Of a DNA stretch of 64,000 nucleotides, positions 24,493-33,350 are shown one piece after another (positions within the stretch are counted from its first letter, which is position 1; each line of letters begins with the position of its first letter). The translations under genes were made by a program, and so were the position numbers. The DNA lies in NCBI RefSeq assembly GCF_900156125.1, contig NZ_FTLX01000007.1:124001-188000 (forward strand), given 5' to 3'. Under the pieces are notes generated by a model, which worked only from the letters and a program-made list of their open reading frames with translations, ran no database searches and was not told where the DNA came from. This DNA is from Domibacillus enclensis (GTDB lineage Bacteria; Bacillota; Bacilli; Bacillales; Domibacillaceae).

Positions 24493-26022
24493 GCGCTGAA
24501 ATTCAGCAATCGTTTTATATTCCGGTGCCAGCGCTCTGGCAATACGGATAAAGGATGGAATTAATTCGCGGTACACATCGCTGTTCTCTTCATTCGGAAC
24601 ATGCTCGAATACCGTGCCGCTTGCATCTGCGGCCACATCCAGAGAATCAATTTCGCCAAGCCCGTACAAGCCAAGCAAAACAGCCCCAAAGCAAGAGCTT
24701 TCAAAGCTTTCCGGCACGATCACCGGATGATCAAACACGTCAGCCATCATCTGCCGCCAGAAGGCCGACTGGGCAAAGCCACCGGTTGCTAAAATTCGCT
24801 GCGGCTCGCCCGTTAGCTCTTCTAATGCAAGCAGCACCGTGTAAAGGTTGTATAAAATGCCTTCGAGCACCGCACGAATCATGTGCTCTTTTTTATGATG
24901 CAGCGCAAGTCCGAAAAACGATCCGCGTGCGTTTGCGTCCCAGAGTGGCGCCCGTTCTCCTGAAAAGTACGGATGAAACAGCAGCCCTTCGCTTCCAGCC
25001 GGAATGCGGGCCGCGATTTCTGTCAGTACATCATACGGGTCTTTTCCAAGCCGTCTGGCCGTTTCCGTTTCTGCTGCACCGAGCTCATCCCGAACCCAGC
25101 GGAAAATCATACCGCCATTATTGACCGGTCCGCCAATCACCCAGTGGTTTTCTGTGAGTGCATAACAGAAAATGCGCCCTTTCGGATCAGTCACGGGCTT
25201 GTTCGTCACCGCACGGATGGCTCCGCTCGTTCCGATTGTTACCGCGACATCTCCAGATTTAATTGCCCCTGTTCCTAAATTGGACAGCACGCCATCACTT
25301 GCCCCAATGACGACCGGCATATCCGATCGAACTCCGGCTTCTACCGCAAACCCCGGTGCCATGCCACGGACAATATGTGTCGTTGAAACAGGCTCGGACA
25401 AGCGGCTTTCGTCAATGCCGGCAATCCGAAGCGCCTCCTGATCCCAATCCAAAGCCTCGAGGTTAAACAGCCCCGTTGCCGATGCAATCGAATAATCGAT
25501 CACATACTCCCCGAACAATCGGTAAAATATGTACTCTTTAATGGAAATAAATTTCGCTGTTTGTCTGAACAGCTCCGGGAATTCCTCACGCAGCCAAATG
25601 ATTTTCGATAAAGGTGCCATCGGATGGATCGGTGTGCCGGTTCGCATATAAATGTCATGGCCGCCCCACTCTTCCTTCAGCTTTTCCGTCCATTTTGTGC
25701 TGCGGCTATCAGCCCATGTAATGGACTGGGTCAGCGGCCGCCCTTCCGCGTCTACCGCAATGACGCTGTGCATCGCGGATGAAAAGGACAGAAAGCCAAT
25801 GTCCGCCTCGCGCACACCGCTTTCTTCTATACACGTGCGGATCGACGTCAGCACCGCCCGAAAGATCACATCCGGGTCCTGTTCCGCAGCGGACGGCTCA
25901 GGTGTGTGAAGCGGATATTCCACGCCAGCCCGGTGAACAAAGCTGCCATCCTTTTTAAAAATAACGGCTTTTGTGCTCGTCGTGCCAATATCAATCCCCA
26001 TCGTATATAAAAATCCCATCAT
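24475..26022 (-). CDS. gntK: Gluconokinase (FGGY family)
   Basis: 515 residues. FGGY carbohydrate kinase with the N-terminal phosphate-binding motif MGIDIGTTSTKAVIF (about 8-22), VTIGTSGAIRAV (about 265) and FGGY-type ATP region ATGGFAQSAFWRQMMADV. It phosphorylates gluconate to 6-phosphogluconate. It follows a gluconate permease gene by 15 bp and so forms a gntP-gntK operon. The 6-phosphogluconate dehydrogenase gene of the B. subtilis gnt operon is not here. The specificity is inferred from the permease. Confidence 0.88.
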   Translation of the reverse strand: MMGFLYTMGIDIGTTSTKAVIFKKDGSFVHRAGVEYPLHTPEPSAAEQDPDVIFRAVLTSIRTCIEESGVREADIGFLSFSSAMHSVIAVDAEGRPLTQSITWADSRSTKWTEKLKEEWGGHDIYMRTGTPIHPMAPLSKIIWLREEFPELFRQTAKFISIKEYIFYRLFGEYVIDYSIASATGLFNLEALDWDQEALRIAGIDESRLSEPVSTTHIVRGMAPGFAVEAGVRSDMPVVIGASDGVLSNLGTGAIKSGDVAVTIGTSGAIRAVTNKPVTDPKGRIFCYALTENHWVIGGPVNNGGMIFRWVRDELGAAETETARRLGKDPYDVLTEIAARIPAGSEGLLFHPYFSGERAPLWDANARGSFFGLALHHKKEHMIRAVLEGILYNLYTVLLALEELTGEPQRILATGGFAQSAFWRQMMADVFDHPVIVPESFESSCFGAVLLGLYGLGEIDSLDVAADASGTVFEHVPNEENSDVYRELIPSFIRIARALAPEYKTIAEFQRGLSST

Positions 26023-26037
26023 CCACTCATCCTTTCA

Positions 26038-27384
26038 TTAATACCCAATAATTAGGCCGATAATAAAGACAACGATAAACCCAACAAGTCCGATTAACGT
26101 TTCCATAACCGTCCACGACTTTAATGTATCCTTTACATCCAGGCCGAAGTACCGGTTCACAAGCCAGAAGCCTGAATCATTTACGTGAGAAACAACCGTA
26201 GCACCGGCGGCAATGGCAATAACCATTAAGCCTAAATACGGACCCTCGATTTGAAGCATGTCAATAAGCGGTGCCATTAAGCCGGCAGCTGTCACCATGG
26301 ATACTGTGGCTGAGCCCTGTGCAATCCGTACAGCAGTGGCAATTAAAAAGGCTAATAAAAGCGGCGGCAAGGCAGAACCGGCCATCATATTGCCGAGCAC
26401 TTCGCCGACACCCGAGTCAATTAACACTTGCTTGAATACACCGCCGGCTCCTGTCACAAGAATAATAATCCCTGCCGGCTCCAGCGCCTTTGTTGCAATA
26501 TCCTGTACTTCCTGGCGCGTATAGCCGCGCTTTGTTCCTAACAGCGTAAACGCTGCCAATGTTGCAATTGTCAGGGCAACAAATGGATGCCCAAGGAACG
26601 TCAGAACCGAGCGAACGATATTGCCTTCCTCTAATAATACACCTGAAACCGTGTTCAACAAAATCAACACGAGTGGAATCATAATTAATGAAGCAATCAA
26701 GCCGAAGCCCGGCAGATCTTTGTCATACTCTTTTTCTTCCAGGTTCATATAGTCCGGCACTGTTACGTGAATGCGTTTCGCAATATAGCGGCCGAACAGT
26801 GGACCTGCAATAATCATCGCTGGAATCCCGGCGATCGTTCCGAATAAAATGACCCAGCCAAGATCGGCACCGATTAAGTCAGCAACCGCGATCGGTCCCG
26901 GTGTCGGCGGAATAAAGCTGTGTGTAACAGCCAGACCGGCTAAAAGCGGAATACCGTAGTACAAAAGAGAACGGCCTGTTTTTTTCGCCAATCCGTACAC
27001 GATCGGCACTAAAATGATAAAGCCGACATCAAAGAAAACGGGAATGGCAACGAGAAAGCCTGTAATACCCAGCGCCCATTGCGCCTTGTCCTGACCAAAC
27101 TTCTTAATCATCGTCTGAGCTAAACGCTCAGCCCCGCCGGATACTTCAAGCATCTGCCCAAACATCGCACCGAGTCCAACGACAACTGCGACAAAGCCAA
27201 GGGTGCCGCCCATTCCATTTTGAACAGAAGCAACCACTTCCTCAAGCGGCATCCCGGCAAGAACACCGACAATTAAGCTGACAAGCAGCAAGGCGACGAA
27301 CGCATGCAGCTTTGTCCGAATCACTAAAAACAAAAGAGCAAAAATACCTGCCATCGCAATTAAAATTAACATTGAATCTGACAT
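26038..27384 (-). CDS. gntP: Gluconate:H+ symporter, GntP family (copy 1)
   Basis: 448 residues with 12 or more hydrophobic helices. GntP family marks include GIPVFFDVGFIILVPIVYGL, SFIPPTPGPIAVADLIGADL and SHVNDSGFWLVNRYFGLDVK. It imports gluconate or a related aldonate. It is the first gene of gntP-gntK, with AGGAGG before the ATG. The second family member at 33351 is clearly paralogous. The promoter upstream shares its layout with that of the second copy. Confidence 0.9.
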   Translation of the reverse strand: MSDSMLILIAMAGIFALLFLVIRTKLHAFVALLLVSLIVGVLAGMPLEEVVASVQNGMGGTLGFVAVVVGLGAMFGQMLEVSGGAERLAQTMIKKFGQDKAQWALGITGFLVAIPVFFDVGFIILVPIVYGLAKKTGRSLLYYGIPLLAGLAVTHSFIPPTPGPIAVADLIGADLGWVILFGTIAGIPAMIIAGPLFGRYIAKRIHVTVPDYMNLEEKEYDKDLPGFGLIASLIMIPLVLILLNTVSGVLLEEGNIVRSVLTFLGHPFVALTIATLAAFTLLGTKRGYTRQEVQDIATKALEPAGIIILVTGAGGVFKQVLIDSGVGEVLGNMMAGSALPPLLLAFLIATAVRIAQGSATVSMVTAAGLMAPLIDMLQIEGPYLGLMVIAIAAGATVVSHVNDSGFWLVNRYFGLDVKDTLKSWTVMETLIGLVGFIVVFIIGLIIGY

Positions 27385-27486
27385 GAAACATCCTCCTGTT
27401 CATCTGTATGTATACCCCGACAAAATAGAGACCGCTTCCAATTTAAGCGGAACTTCGAAATCATTTTTCTTTTTCTCTATCTATCG

Positions 27487-27562
27487 TCGAAATTTTTTCC
27501 TTATGCCGTGATTATATAGAATATTTTTTCTTCATGCAACCCCTTACAAGAAAATTTTTTCC
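27487..27562 (-). promoter_or_regulatory. gntP (copy 1) promoter with RpiR-type operator candidates
   Basis: On the minus strand TTGCAT (27539-27534) and TATAAT (27516-27511) are 17 bp apart. TTACAAGAAAATTTTTTCC (plus strand, 27544-27562) begins 5 nt upstream of the -35, and the spacer holds GAAAAAATATTC. A further TCGAAATTTTTTCC lies just downstream of the start site (27487-27500). The same elements in the same order precede gntP copy 2. Confidence 0.65.
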
Positions 27563-27569
27563 GAACGAC

Positions 27570-27602
27570 AAAAAAGCTTCTGTGCTGTAGCACAAAAGCT
27601 TT
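27570..27602. terminator. Hairpin, probable terminator
   Basis: AAAAGCTT-x-TGTGCT pairs with AGCACA-AAAGCTTT. It lies downstream of no close gene on the plus strand; on the minus strand it could stop transcripts coming from the LysE side. Confidence 0.5.
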
Positions 27603-27634
27603 CATCGGTTTGAAAAACAACTTGTTCATTACAG

Positions 27635-27808
27635 TATCGCCGGTATACGGTATTTACCGCCGATATACATTAGCTATCGCCGATATTTTGATGATATCAG
27701 CGATAGGCAGCAGGATATCGGCGGTATTGCCATTTTATCAGCGATAGACAGGGCGATATCGGCGGTATTTTTATTTTACCAGCGATCGCTTTTTCCATCG
27801 CCAGAAAG
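27635..27808. repeat. Array of a 12-bp quasi-palindrome at 20-21-bp period
   Basis: Cores of the pattern TAYCRSCGRTAT start at 27635, 27655, 27675, 27695, 27716, 27736, 27757 and 27777; a degenerate ninth (ATCGCCAG) lies near 27797. Steps are 20, 20, 20, 21, 20, 21 and 20 bp. Spacers of 8-9 bp vary. The first three read TATCGCCGATAT-like, the later ones alternate TATCAGCGATAG and TATCGGCGGTAT. It fills the gap between gntP copy 1 and the LysE gene and encodes no protein. Confidence 0.9.
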
Positions 27809-27822
27809 AAAAGCTTCTTTTT

Positions 27823-28449
27823 TCACTTTCCTTGAAAGGCAACCTTGACCCCAAGACCGATGTACAGGAGGCCGATGAATTTGTTTCCGCCCTGGTTCAG
27901 CCAGGAGATTCTCTTCAGCCACCCACTTACCGGCCCAATGACAAAGGCGATCATCGTCGTATAGATCAAGCCGAGCAGCACAAAAATCGCTCCGAGCGTT
28001 AAAAATTGCAGCATGGAGGCACCGCGTGCCGGATCGACAAATTGCGGCAAAAACGCCAGAAAAAACAGCGCTGTTTTCGGGTTCAGCATTTCTGCCAGCA
28101 CAGCCTGGCTGAAGATACGTGTTGATGAAACCGGTGTTGTTTTGGCCATTTCAGCATCGGCTGCCTTTGTAAGCAGCGCTCGAATGCCCATGTAAAACAA
28201 ATAAAGAGCACCGGCCAGCTTCACCGCATTAAAGGCTGTAGCAGACGTCATTAAAATAGCTGACAGCCCGACCGCTGCAAAAATCGTATGCGTAAAGTCC
28301 CCCACTGCAAGGCCGAGGCCGGTAATGACCCCTGCTTTTCGACCGCTTTGCATCGTGCGTGCTGCTGTCAGCAAAACAGCTGGACCTGGTATTAAAAACA
28401 AGCCGATGACAACGGCTGTAAATGTCAATAACGTAGCAAAATCAAACAT
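27823..28449 (-). CDS. LysE/RhtB-family amino-acid exporter
   Basis: 208 residues, about six transmembrane helices. The family motif near the N-terminus is LIPGPAVLLTAARTMQSGRKAG (in two halves, about residues 17-38), with the conserved proline of helix 4 in AEMLNPKTALFFLAFLPQFV. Such proteins export amino acids or homoserine lactone-like compounds. ATG 28449 follows GGGGAA; a longer reading adds 33 residues without family match. Monocistronic. Confidence 0.88.
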   Translation of the reverse strand: MFDFATLLTFTAVVIGLFLIPGPAVLLTAARTMQSGRKAGVITGLGLAVGDFTHTIFAAVGLSAILMTSATAFNAVKLAGALYLFYMGIRALLTKAADAEMAKTTPVSSTRIFSQAVLAEMLNPKTALFFLAFLPQFVDPARGASMLQFLTLGAIFVLLGLIYTTMIAFVIGPVSGWLKRISWLNQGGNKFIGLLYIGLGVKVAFQGK

Positions 28450-28551
28450 GGCTTTTCCCCGATTCTTATGAAGTAACGTTCTACTTCGATCATAACAGGT
28501 GCACCCTAGAATAATCCAGTTCATCTTGCTAAAGCATTTCTGGGGCAAAAG

Positions 28552-28590
28552 AAAAAGCAGCCGCCCGGCATGAGCGCTGCCTGTTCTTTT
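28552..28590 (-). terminator. Terminator after yeeI
   Basis: On the minus strand GGCAGCG... and ...GGCTGC form a stem followed by TTTTTC, immediately after the YeeI stop codon. Confidence 0.65.
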
Positions 28591-29307
28591 TTATCCAAGA
28601 TCTACGTTGTGATACACCTGCTGTACATCCTCTAAATCTTCAATCGCATCGATCATTTTTTCAAACTGTTCCTGGTCTTCTTCGGATAATGCAACATCGT
28701 TTTGTGCCAGCATCGTCAGCTCGGCTACCGTAAACTCTGTTACGCCGGCTTGCTTTAAAGCTTCCTGCACTGCGTGGAACTGGTCCGGCTCCGCATACAC
28801 GATAACGGCTTCGTCTTCCTCCAGTACATCACGCACATCAAGGTCCGCTTCCATCAGCAGCTCCAGCACCTCATCCGCCGTTTTCCCTTCAAGTCCAAAC
28901 ACAGCTGTTGCATCAAACATGTACGCAACAGATCCACTGACGCCCATGTTTCCGCCGTTCTTCCCAAATGCCGCGCGAACATCAGATGCTGTACGGTTCA
29001 CGTTGTTCGTCAATGCATCGACAATGACCATTGAACCGCTGGGGCCAAAGCCTTCATAGCGCAGCTCATCATAGCTTTCTTCCGCACCGCCTTTTGCCTT
29101 CTCAATGGCACGGTCAATAATGGTTTTCGGCACACTGTATGTTTTCGCACGTTCAAGCACCATCCGAAGTGCCTGATTGCTTTCCGGGTTCGGCTCACCC
29201 TGCTTTGCCGCTACGTAAATTTCCCGGCCGAATTTTGCATAAATCCGGCTTGTATTGGCATCCTTTGACGCTTTCTTTTCTTTAATATTATTCCATTTAC
29301 GTCCCAC
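28591..29307 (-). CDS. yeeI: YebC/PmpR-family protein YeeI
   Basis: 238 residues from the GTG that gives the typical family start [20 protein letters not shown]. The body ([33 protein letters not shown]) is close to B. subtilis YeeI throughout, as far as I can recall that sequence. YebC proteins were long listed as regulators; recent work links the family to rescue of ribosomes at proline-rich stretches. Cytoplasmic. An upstream in-frame GTG (29316) is an alternative start. Confidence 0.92.
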   Translation of the reverse strand: MGRKWNNIKEKKASKDANTSRIYAKFGREIYVAAKQGEPNPESNQALRMVLERAKTYSVPKTIIDRAIEKAKGGAEESYDELRYEGFGPSGSMVIVDALTNNVNRTASDVRAAFGKNGGNMGVSGSVAYMFDATAVFGLEGKTADEVLELLMEADLDVRDVLEEDEAVIVYAEPDQFHAVQEALKQAGVTEFTVAELTMLAQNDVALSEEDQEQFEKMIDAIEDLEDVQQVYHNVDLG

Positions 29308-29379
29308 ACTGAACACTCGCTTTCCATTATCAATCTATGCTTATTATACAACAAAGAAAGAGTGCCGCACAAAACCGTT

Positions 29380-30165
29380 TTAACGGTCTTTAAATGCTGC
29401 TGGCCGTTTTTCAATAAATGCGGTCACGCCTTCTTTTGCATCCTCTGTGCCAAATAAAGAGCCAAACTGCCGGGCCTCCAGCGCTAGCCCCTCTCCTATC
29501 GACAAATCAATGCCGCTTAAAACAGACGTCAGCGCGGCTTTAATCGATAAGCTGCTTTTCTCAGCAACCAATTCCGCCAGTTCTGCTGCTCGGTGCTGAA
29601 GCTGATCCGCTTCAACAGAATGATTCACCAAACCGATTTTCTCCGCTTCCCGTCCGTCAATAAAACGGCCGGTCAGGATGAGCTCTAACGCTTTAGCCGT
29701 ATTGGTCAGCCGGGCAAGCCGCTGTGTTCCGCCGTAGCCTGGAATAATGCCAAGCTTTGTTTCCGGCAGCCCGAGCTTTGCTTCATGCGCAGCAATTCGC
29801 ATATGGCAGCTCATCGCAAGCTCCAGCCCGCCGCCGAGACAAGCACCGTTAATCGCTGCAATAAATGGCTTTTCTGACTGCTCGATTTTATTGTAAAGCG
29901 ACTGCCCCCTTTGAGCCGCTCCTTCCGCCAGCTCTTCCTGTCCAAATAAATGAGTAAATTCTTTGATATCAGCACCCGCAATAAAGAAAGACCCTTCTCC
30001 AGTCAAAACGACCGCTTTAACAGAGGAATCCTGCTGCAGCTGATCCACGCAATCCCCCAGCTCCTGAAGTGCCTGACGATTCAAGGCATTGACCGGCGGA
30101 TGGTCGATGGTGACGTACGCCACACCCTTCTCTTTCTTCACCTTTACAATCGAAAAATTCCCCAT
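29380..30165 (-). CDS. Enoyl-CoA hydratase/isomerase family protein
   Basis: 261 residues, crotonase fold. The oxyanion-hole segments are AGADIKEF (about 67-74) and INGACLGGGLELAMSC (about 104-119), with the catalytic glutamate region LPETKLGIIPGYGGTQRL. It probably hydrates 2-enoyl-CoA in fatty-acid beta-oxidation. GAGGGGG precedes the ATG. No thiolase or acyl-CoA dehydrogenase gene is linked, so the pathway cannot be fixed. Confidence 0.9.
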   Translation of the reverse strand: MGNFSIVKVKKEKGVAYVTIDHPPVNALNRQALQELGDCVDQLQQDSSVKAVVLTGEGSFFIAGADIKEFTHLFGQEELAEGAAQRGQSLYNKIEQSEKPFIAAINGACLGGGLELAMSCHMRIAAHEAKLGLPETKLGIIPGYGGTQRLARLTNTAKALELILTGRFIDGREAEKIGLVNHSVEADQLQHRAAELAELVAEKSSLSIKAALTSVLSGIDLSIGEGLALEARQFGSLFGTEDAKEGVTAFIEKRPAAFKDR

Positions 30166-30249
30166 CCAGTATTCCCCCTCAACTGTAATAACGCTCTCAT
30201 CTTATTCTACAATAAGAGTCTGTGACATAACAGTGAGGGCAGCCGGTGA

Positions 30250-30772
30250 ATCCGAACGACCCAGTAGCTGAAAGTCTTGAATGTTCTTTTTTCTGGAAAA
30301 GCACAAGCAGGGGCTCCGGGCTGCCGGCTTCGCTTTCCTACTGGGCGAACGCTGAACCAGCCCAAAAAACGTGGCTGTTTTACCCTGTCCGCTCGTCCAG
30401 TGGGAGCATTCGCCGGCCTCCCTCCGCCCGTTGTCCTTCTAATGAAACAAGGAGGAGAAAGATGCTTGAAAACGACTGTTTTCAGCGGTTAACGAGTAGC
30501 TGTATGAGCAGAAGCTTCTCTTTTTTCTTATGAAATGGAAGGACAGATCCGTTTGTTTTTTTCCCGTTCATGACGCTCTTGTTTGGGTTTTATCAACTGC
30601 TTTCGCTCCCCACTTAGGGCGGCTGGCGCAGGACGTAGACTCGGGAGGGATCAGCGGGGCAGGTGAGATCCACTTTTGGAGCGGAGCGACAAAAGTTAGC
30701 TCACCGCCCGCCCCTCCGAACGCGAAGTCCTGCAGAAGCCGCCCGGACTGTGTTCGCGCAAGTGCGGTCGCG
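30250..30772 (+). repeat. Dispersed non-coding repeat, copy B (full form)
   Basis: The 785-bp gap between the enoyl-CoA hydratase and namA genes is mainly this repeat. It aligns with 4910-5318, best at 30300-30445. From 30616 to 30750 it contains a long interrupted inverted repeat: GGGCGGCT and GCAGGAC pair with GTCCTGC and AGCCGCCC around an inner stem (GTGAGATCC... to ...AGCTCACC). Copy A has lost the left arm and loop. Strong structure with no ORF suggests an RNA or DNA-structure element; I do not recognise a named family. Confidence 0.8.
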
Positions 30773-30805
30773 AAAGGGCTCATCACCTTAAAAATCAAAA
30801 AAAGA

Positions 30806-30846
30806 AAGCCGAACGCATGCGATATTTTCGCACGATCATTCGGCTT
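30806..30846. terminator. Hairpin of the AGCCGAAC family
   Basis: AAGCCGAACGcatgcga ... tcATTCGGCTTT forms a long stem-loop. The following 30 bp (to CCTTTTGTCCCAA at about 30872) are also shared with the copy at 35711. Confidence 0.8.
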
Positions 30847-30950
30847 TCTCTACTATTCAAAACCTTTTGTCCCAAGCTTTTTAAAAATAGTGACCGCCAC
30901 AAAGGGGGGTCACATCTTTTTAAGTTAAGCCTATACAGATAGCAAGAGCA

Positions 30951-31982
30951 TCAGTTTTTAGGGAACCCCATGACATACTGCTTTGGTACGTCCGCTTCTT
31001 TCTGGAGCTGAACACCGGCTTCAAGCGCCCAATACGGATTTCTCAGCATGCCGCGTCCTACGGCAGCCAATTCAGCGTCCTCATTACCGATCACAGCGTT
31101 GGCCAAAATCGGATCGTCCAGGCGGCCCACTGCAATAACCGGCACCTCGACCGCTTCCTTGATCTGGCGTGCAAGCGGCACTTGATAGCCCGCATGTGTG
31201 CCAGGGCGCCCCGCTGCTGCAATTTGTCCCTCACCGCCGGCGCTAATGTGGAACATATCTACTCCTGCTTCCTTGTATTCCTTCGCGAAGGCAATGCTCT
31301 CATCAATGCCATAGCCGCCTTCTACGTACTCTTGAGCTGAAATCCGCATAATAAGCGGCATGTCTGCTGGCATTTCCGCTTTGGCTGCTTGAATAACTTC
31401 CTTGCCGAATTTTGTTAATTCCTGTCCATATTCATCTGTCCGCTTGTTTGTCAGCGGTGAATGAAACTGGTGGATCAAGTAGCCGTGGGCACCGTGAAGC
31501 TCAATCGTGTCAAATCCGGCCTCCACTGCCCGGCGGACAGCGGCTCCGAATTTCTGGACCATTTCCTTTACTTCATCGGTTGACAGCGCTCTTGGTGTCT
31601 TATACTTCTCATCAAACGCAATCGCTGACGGCGCCACAGGCATTTCTGCATCCTCCGCTTTACGGCCGGCGTGCGCAATTTGAATGCCGATCTTTGCTCC
31701 GCGCTTGTGCACAGCCTCGACAATTTTTTTCAGCGCCGGCACTTGCTCGTCTGACCATAAGCCAAGGCAGAAATCGGTGATGCGCCCCTCAGGCTCCACG
31801 TTGGTCATTTCCACAATAACAAGACCCGTCCCGCCAATGGCGCGGCTTTCATAATGAACAGCGTGCCAGTCGTTTGCGACGCCGTCCTTTGCTTCCACTG
31901 AATACTGGCACATCGGCGGCATAACAACCCGGTTCTTTAATCCAAGACCTTTAATAGAATATGGCGAAAATAAATGATTCAT
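30951..31982 (-). CDS. namA: NADPH dehydrogenase / old yellow enzyme NamA (YqjM)
   Basis: 343 residues, FMN-dependent TIM barrel. The YqjM-type start LFSPYSIKGLGLKNRVVMPPMCQYS, substrate His pair in IELHGAHGYLIHQFHSPLTN, and FMN phosphate site VGRGMLRNPYWAL are present. It reduces activated C=C bonds and nitro compounds with NADPH in the oxidative and xenobiotic stress response. AAGGAGATG precedes the ATG. The promoter with a palindrome, and the upstream marR gene, suggest MarR-type repression. Confidence 0.94.
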   Translation of the reverse strand: MNHLFSPYSIKGLGLKNRVVMPPMCQYSVEAKDGVANDWHAVHYESRAIGGTGLVIVEMTNVEPEGRITDFCLGLWSDEQVPALKKIVEAVHKRGAKIGIQIAHAGRKAEDAEMPVAPSAIAFDEKYKTPRALSTDEVKEMVQKFGAAVRRAVEAGFDTIELHGAHGYLIHQFHSPLTNKRTDEYGQELTKFGKEVIQAAKAEMPADMPLIMRISAQEYVEGGYGIDESIAFAKEYKEAGVDMFHISAGGEGQIAAAGRPGTHAGYQVPLARQIKEAVEVPVIAVGRLDDPILANAVIGNEDAELAAVGRGMLRNPYWALEAGVQLQKEADVPKQYVMGFPKN

Positions 31983-32007
31983 GTTAATTCATCTCCTTGT
32001 TTATATG

Positions 32008-32051
32008 TATGCACATGCATATAAATTATCATTTACACTTTTCACTGTCAA
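32008..32051 (-). promoter_or_regulatory. namA promoter with MarR-type palindrome
   Basis: On the minus strand TTGACA (32051-32046) and TAATTT (32028-32023) are 17 bp apart. Immediately downstream TATGCA-TG-TGCATA (32008-32021) is an inverted repeat extended by AT-rich arms, well placed to block initiation. The MarR protein encoded upstream is the likely binder. Confidence 0.65.
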
Positions 32052-32071
32052 AAATAATCGCTTTTCCACAC

Positions 32072-32103
32072 AAAAAAGCTTTCCCCGGTTGGAAAGCTTT
32101 TTA
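32072..32103 (-). terminator. Terminator between marR and namA
   Basis: On the minus strand AAAGCTTTCC pairs with GGAAAGCTTT, followed by TTTT. It separates the regulator transcript from namA. Confidence 0.85.
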
Positions 32104-32107
32104 AACA

Positions 32108-32548
32108 TTATGGTTTTTTCAACTGCTTGACCGCCCGGTCCAGCGCCTTTTCGGTAGCGGAATCGGAAAAAGCGGTGTCCAGTGCCTGACAAAATGTTTT
32201 GAGCACCTGTTCAAGCTTTGCTTCTCCCTCATCTGTAAGCGAGGCATAAATGGCGCGGCGATCCTCCACACAGCTATGTCTTCTGACAACTCGGCAATTT
32301 TTTTCTTCCAGACGGTTCACCAGCCGGGAAAGGGCACTCTGACTTAAACCGACCATTTCCTGCAATTGAAACAGCTTTAATTTCTTTTCCGGCGCTTCTG
32401 ACAAAAACAGCAGCACATAGCATTCATTCAACGAAAGCTGATGCTGTTCCTGCAGTGCCCGTTCAAGGTCTCTCGTAACAGCTGCCTGAATAGCAGTCAG
32501 TCCGAGCCACCCCTTTAAAAGCGGCGCATTCTGTTCGTTTTCTTCCAC
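32108..32548 (-). CDS. MarR-family regulator
   Basis: 146 residues from GTG 32548, the normal family length. The winged helix is clear: KLKLFQLQEMVGLSQSALSRLVNRLEEK (in two parts, about 55-83), then the wing RRHSCVEDRRAIYASLTDEG. The longer ATG reading is rejected because that ATG overlaps a TATAAT promoter element (about 32582-32587); AGGTG precedes the GTG. It lies directly upstream of namA and probably represses it in response to an electrophile or phenolic compound. Confidence 0.85.
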   Translation of the reverse strand: MEENEQNAPLLKGWLGLTAIQAAVTRDLERALQEQHQLSLNECYVLLFLSEAPEKKLKLFQLQEMVGLSQSALSRLVNRLEEKNCRVVRRHSCVEDRRAIYASLTDEGEAKLEQVLKTFCQALDTAFSDSATEKALDRAVKQLKKP

Positions 32549-32620
32549 ACGATCACCTATTTCCGAGCAACGATTTTCTTCCATTATACTATGTTTCAGA
32601 AGGAAAACGAACCGCAAGTC

Positions 32621-33259
32621 CTATTGTGTCAGTCGCGCCATCCACTCAATCAATTTTTCCCGTGATTGAATATTTTCATTGCATACAAGACTGCTTTTAC
32701 AAATATAGTTTCCCCTTTTCACAGAAGTGCCTTGTACTGTTTTTTTGGATTCGGACATAAACAAGGCGATATCCTCGTGTCCATTACAAATGCTGCAGAT
32801 ACCTTTAATGCCTTCGTTTTTCATTAACCCGCGCACTCCTGCCAGCCTGCCGTCTTTTTCAAAGACAATATACGTTTTATTGGCCCCTGCGTCATGCCAG
32901 CGTACATATGATGTTTCTTTAAAATCTACTTCTTCAAGAGGCGGCACCTCCAGCTTTTTCACCTTAGGGAAGGCTTTTTTCAATGCCTGCTCGGTCAAGT
33001 CCGGAAATGGGATCACGTATGCCTTGAGCGATGCCGCAAACGCATCCGCACCTTCTCGGTCTTTTACCGCATTGATCGGTTCGAGCAATAATTTTTGCTC
33101 ACTCGTCAGCTGTTCAAATAACCCGACTGCTTTTTCTTGTGCAAGAGACGTCAACGCTTCTAATACAGATGCATCATTCACTGAGCCATACGCACTGGCT
33201 AACAGTTTTGCCTGATGTTTCAGAAAATGATATTGGTCACTTTTCATAAAAGGGTCCAT
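32621..33259 (-). CDS. FusB/FBP-type elongation factor G-binding zinc-finger protein
   Basis: 212 residues. The C-terminal quarter has a four-cysteine treble-clef finger, CSICNGHEDIALFMS then YICKSSLVCNENIQ, preceded by the FusB-like helical and beta region. FusB proteins bind EF-G and help it leave the ribosome, giving fusidic acid resistance; chromosomal relatives are common in Bacillus and Listeria. GGAGTGA precedes the ATG at 33259. Whether it gives resistance here is unknown. Confidence 0.8.
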   Translation of the reverse strand: MDPFMKSDQYHFLKHQAKLLASAYGSVNDASVLEALTSLAQEKAVGLFEQLTSEQKLLLEPINAVKDREGADAFAASLKAYVIPFPDLTEQALKKAFPKVKKLEVPPLEEVDFKETSYVRWHDAGANKTYIVFEKDGRLAGVRGLMKNEGIKGICSICNGHEDIALFMSESKKTVQGTSVKRGNYICKSSLVCNENIQSREKLIEWMARLTQ

Positions 33260-33350
33260 CTTGATCACTCCATTCTCATCCACTTTAAAAGAAAGCCCCG
33301 CCTCCGTAAATACCAAAAACGATTTAGAATTGAAAATGACCTATTGATGA

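Noticed and set aside
27432-27450. Catabolite-response (cre) element before gntP
   Set aside because: CCGCTT-N7-AAGCGG is an inverted repeat but does not fit the cre consensus.
27635-27808. CRISPR-like array
   Set aside because: The repeated core is only 12 bp, varies between units, and spacers are 8-9 bp. No cas gene is present.
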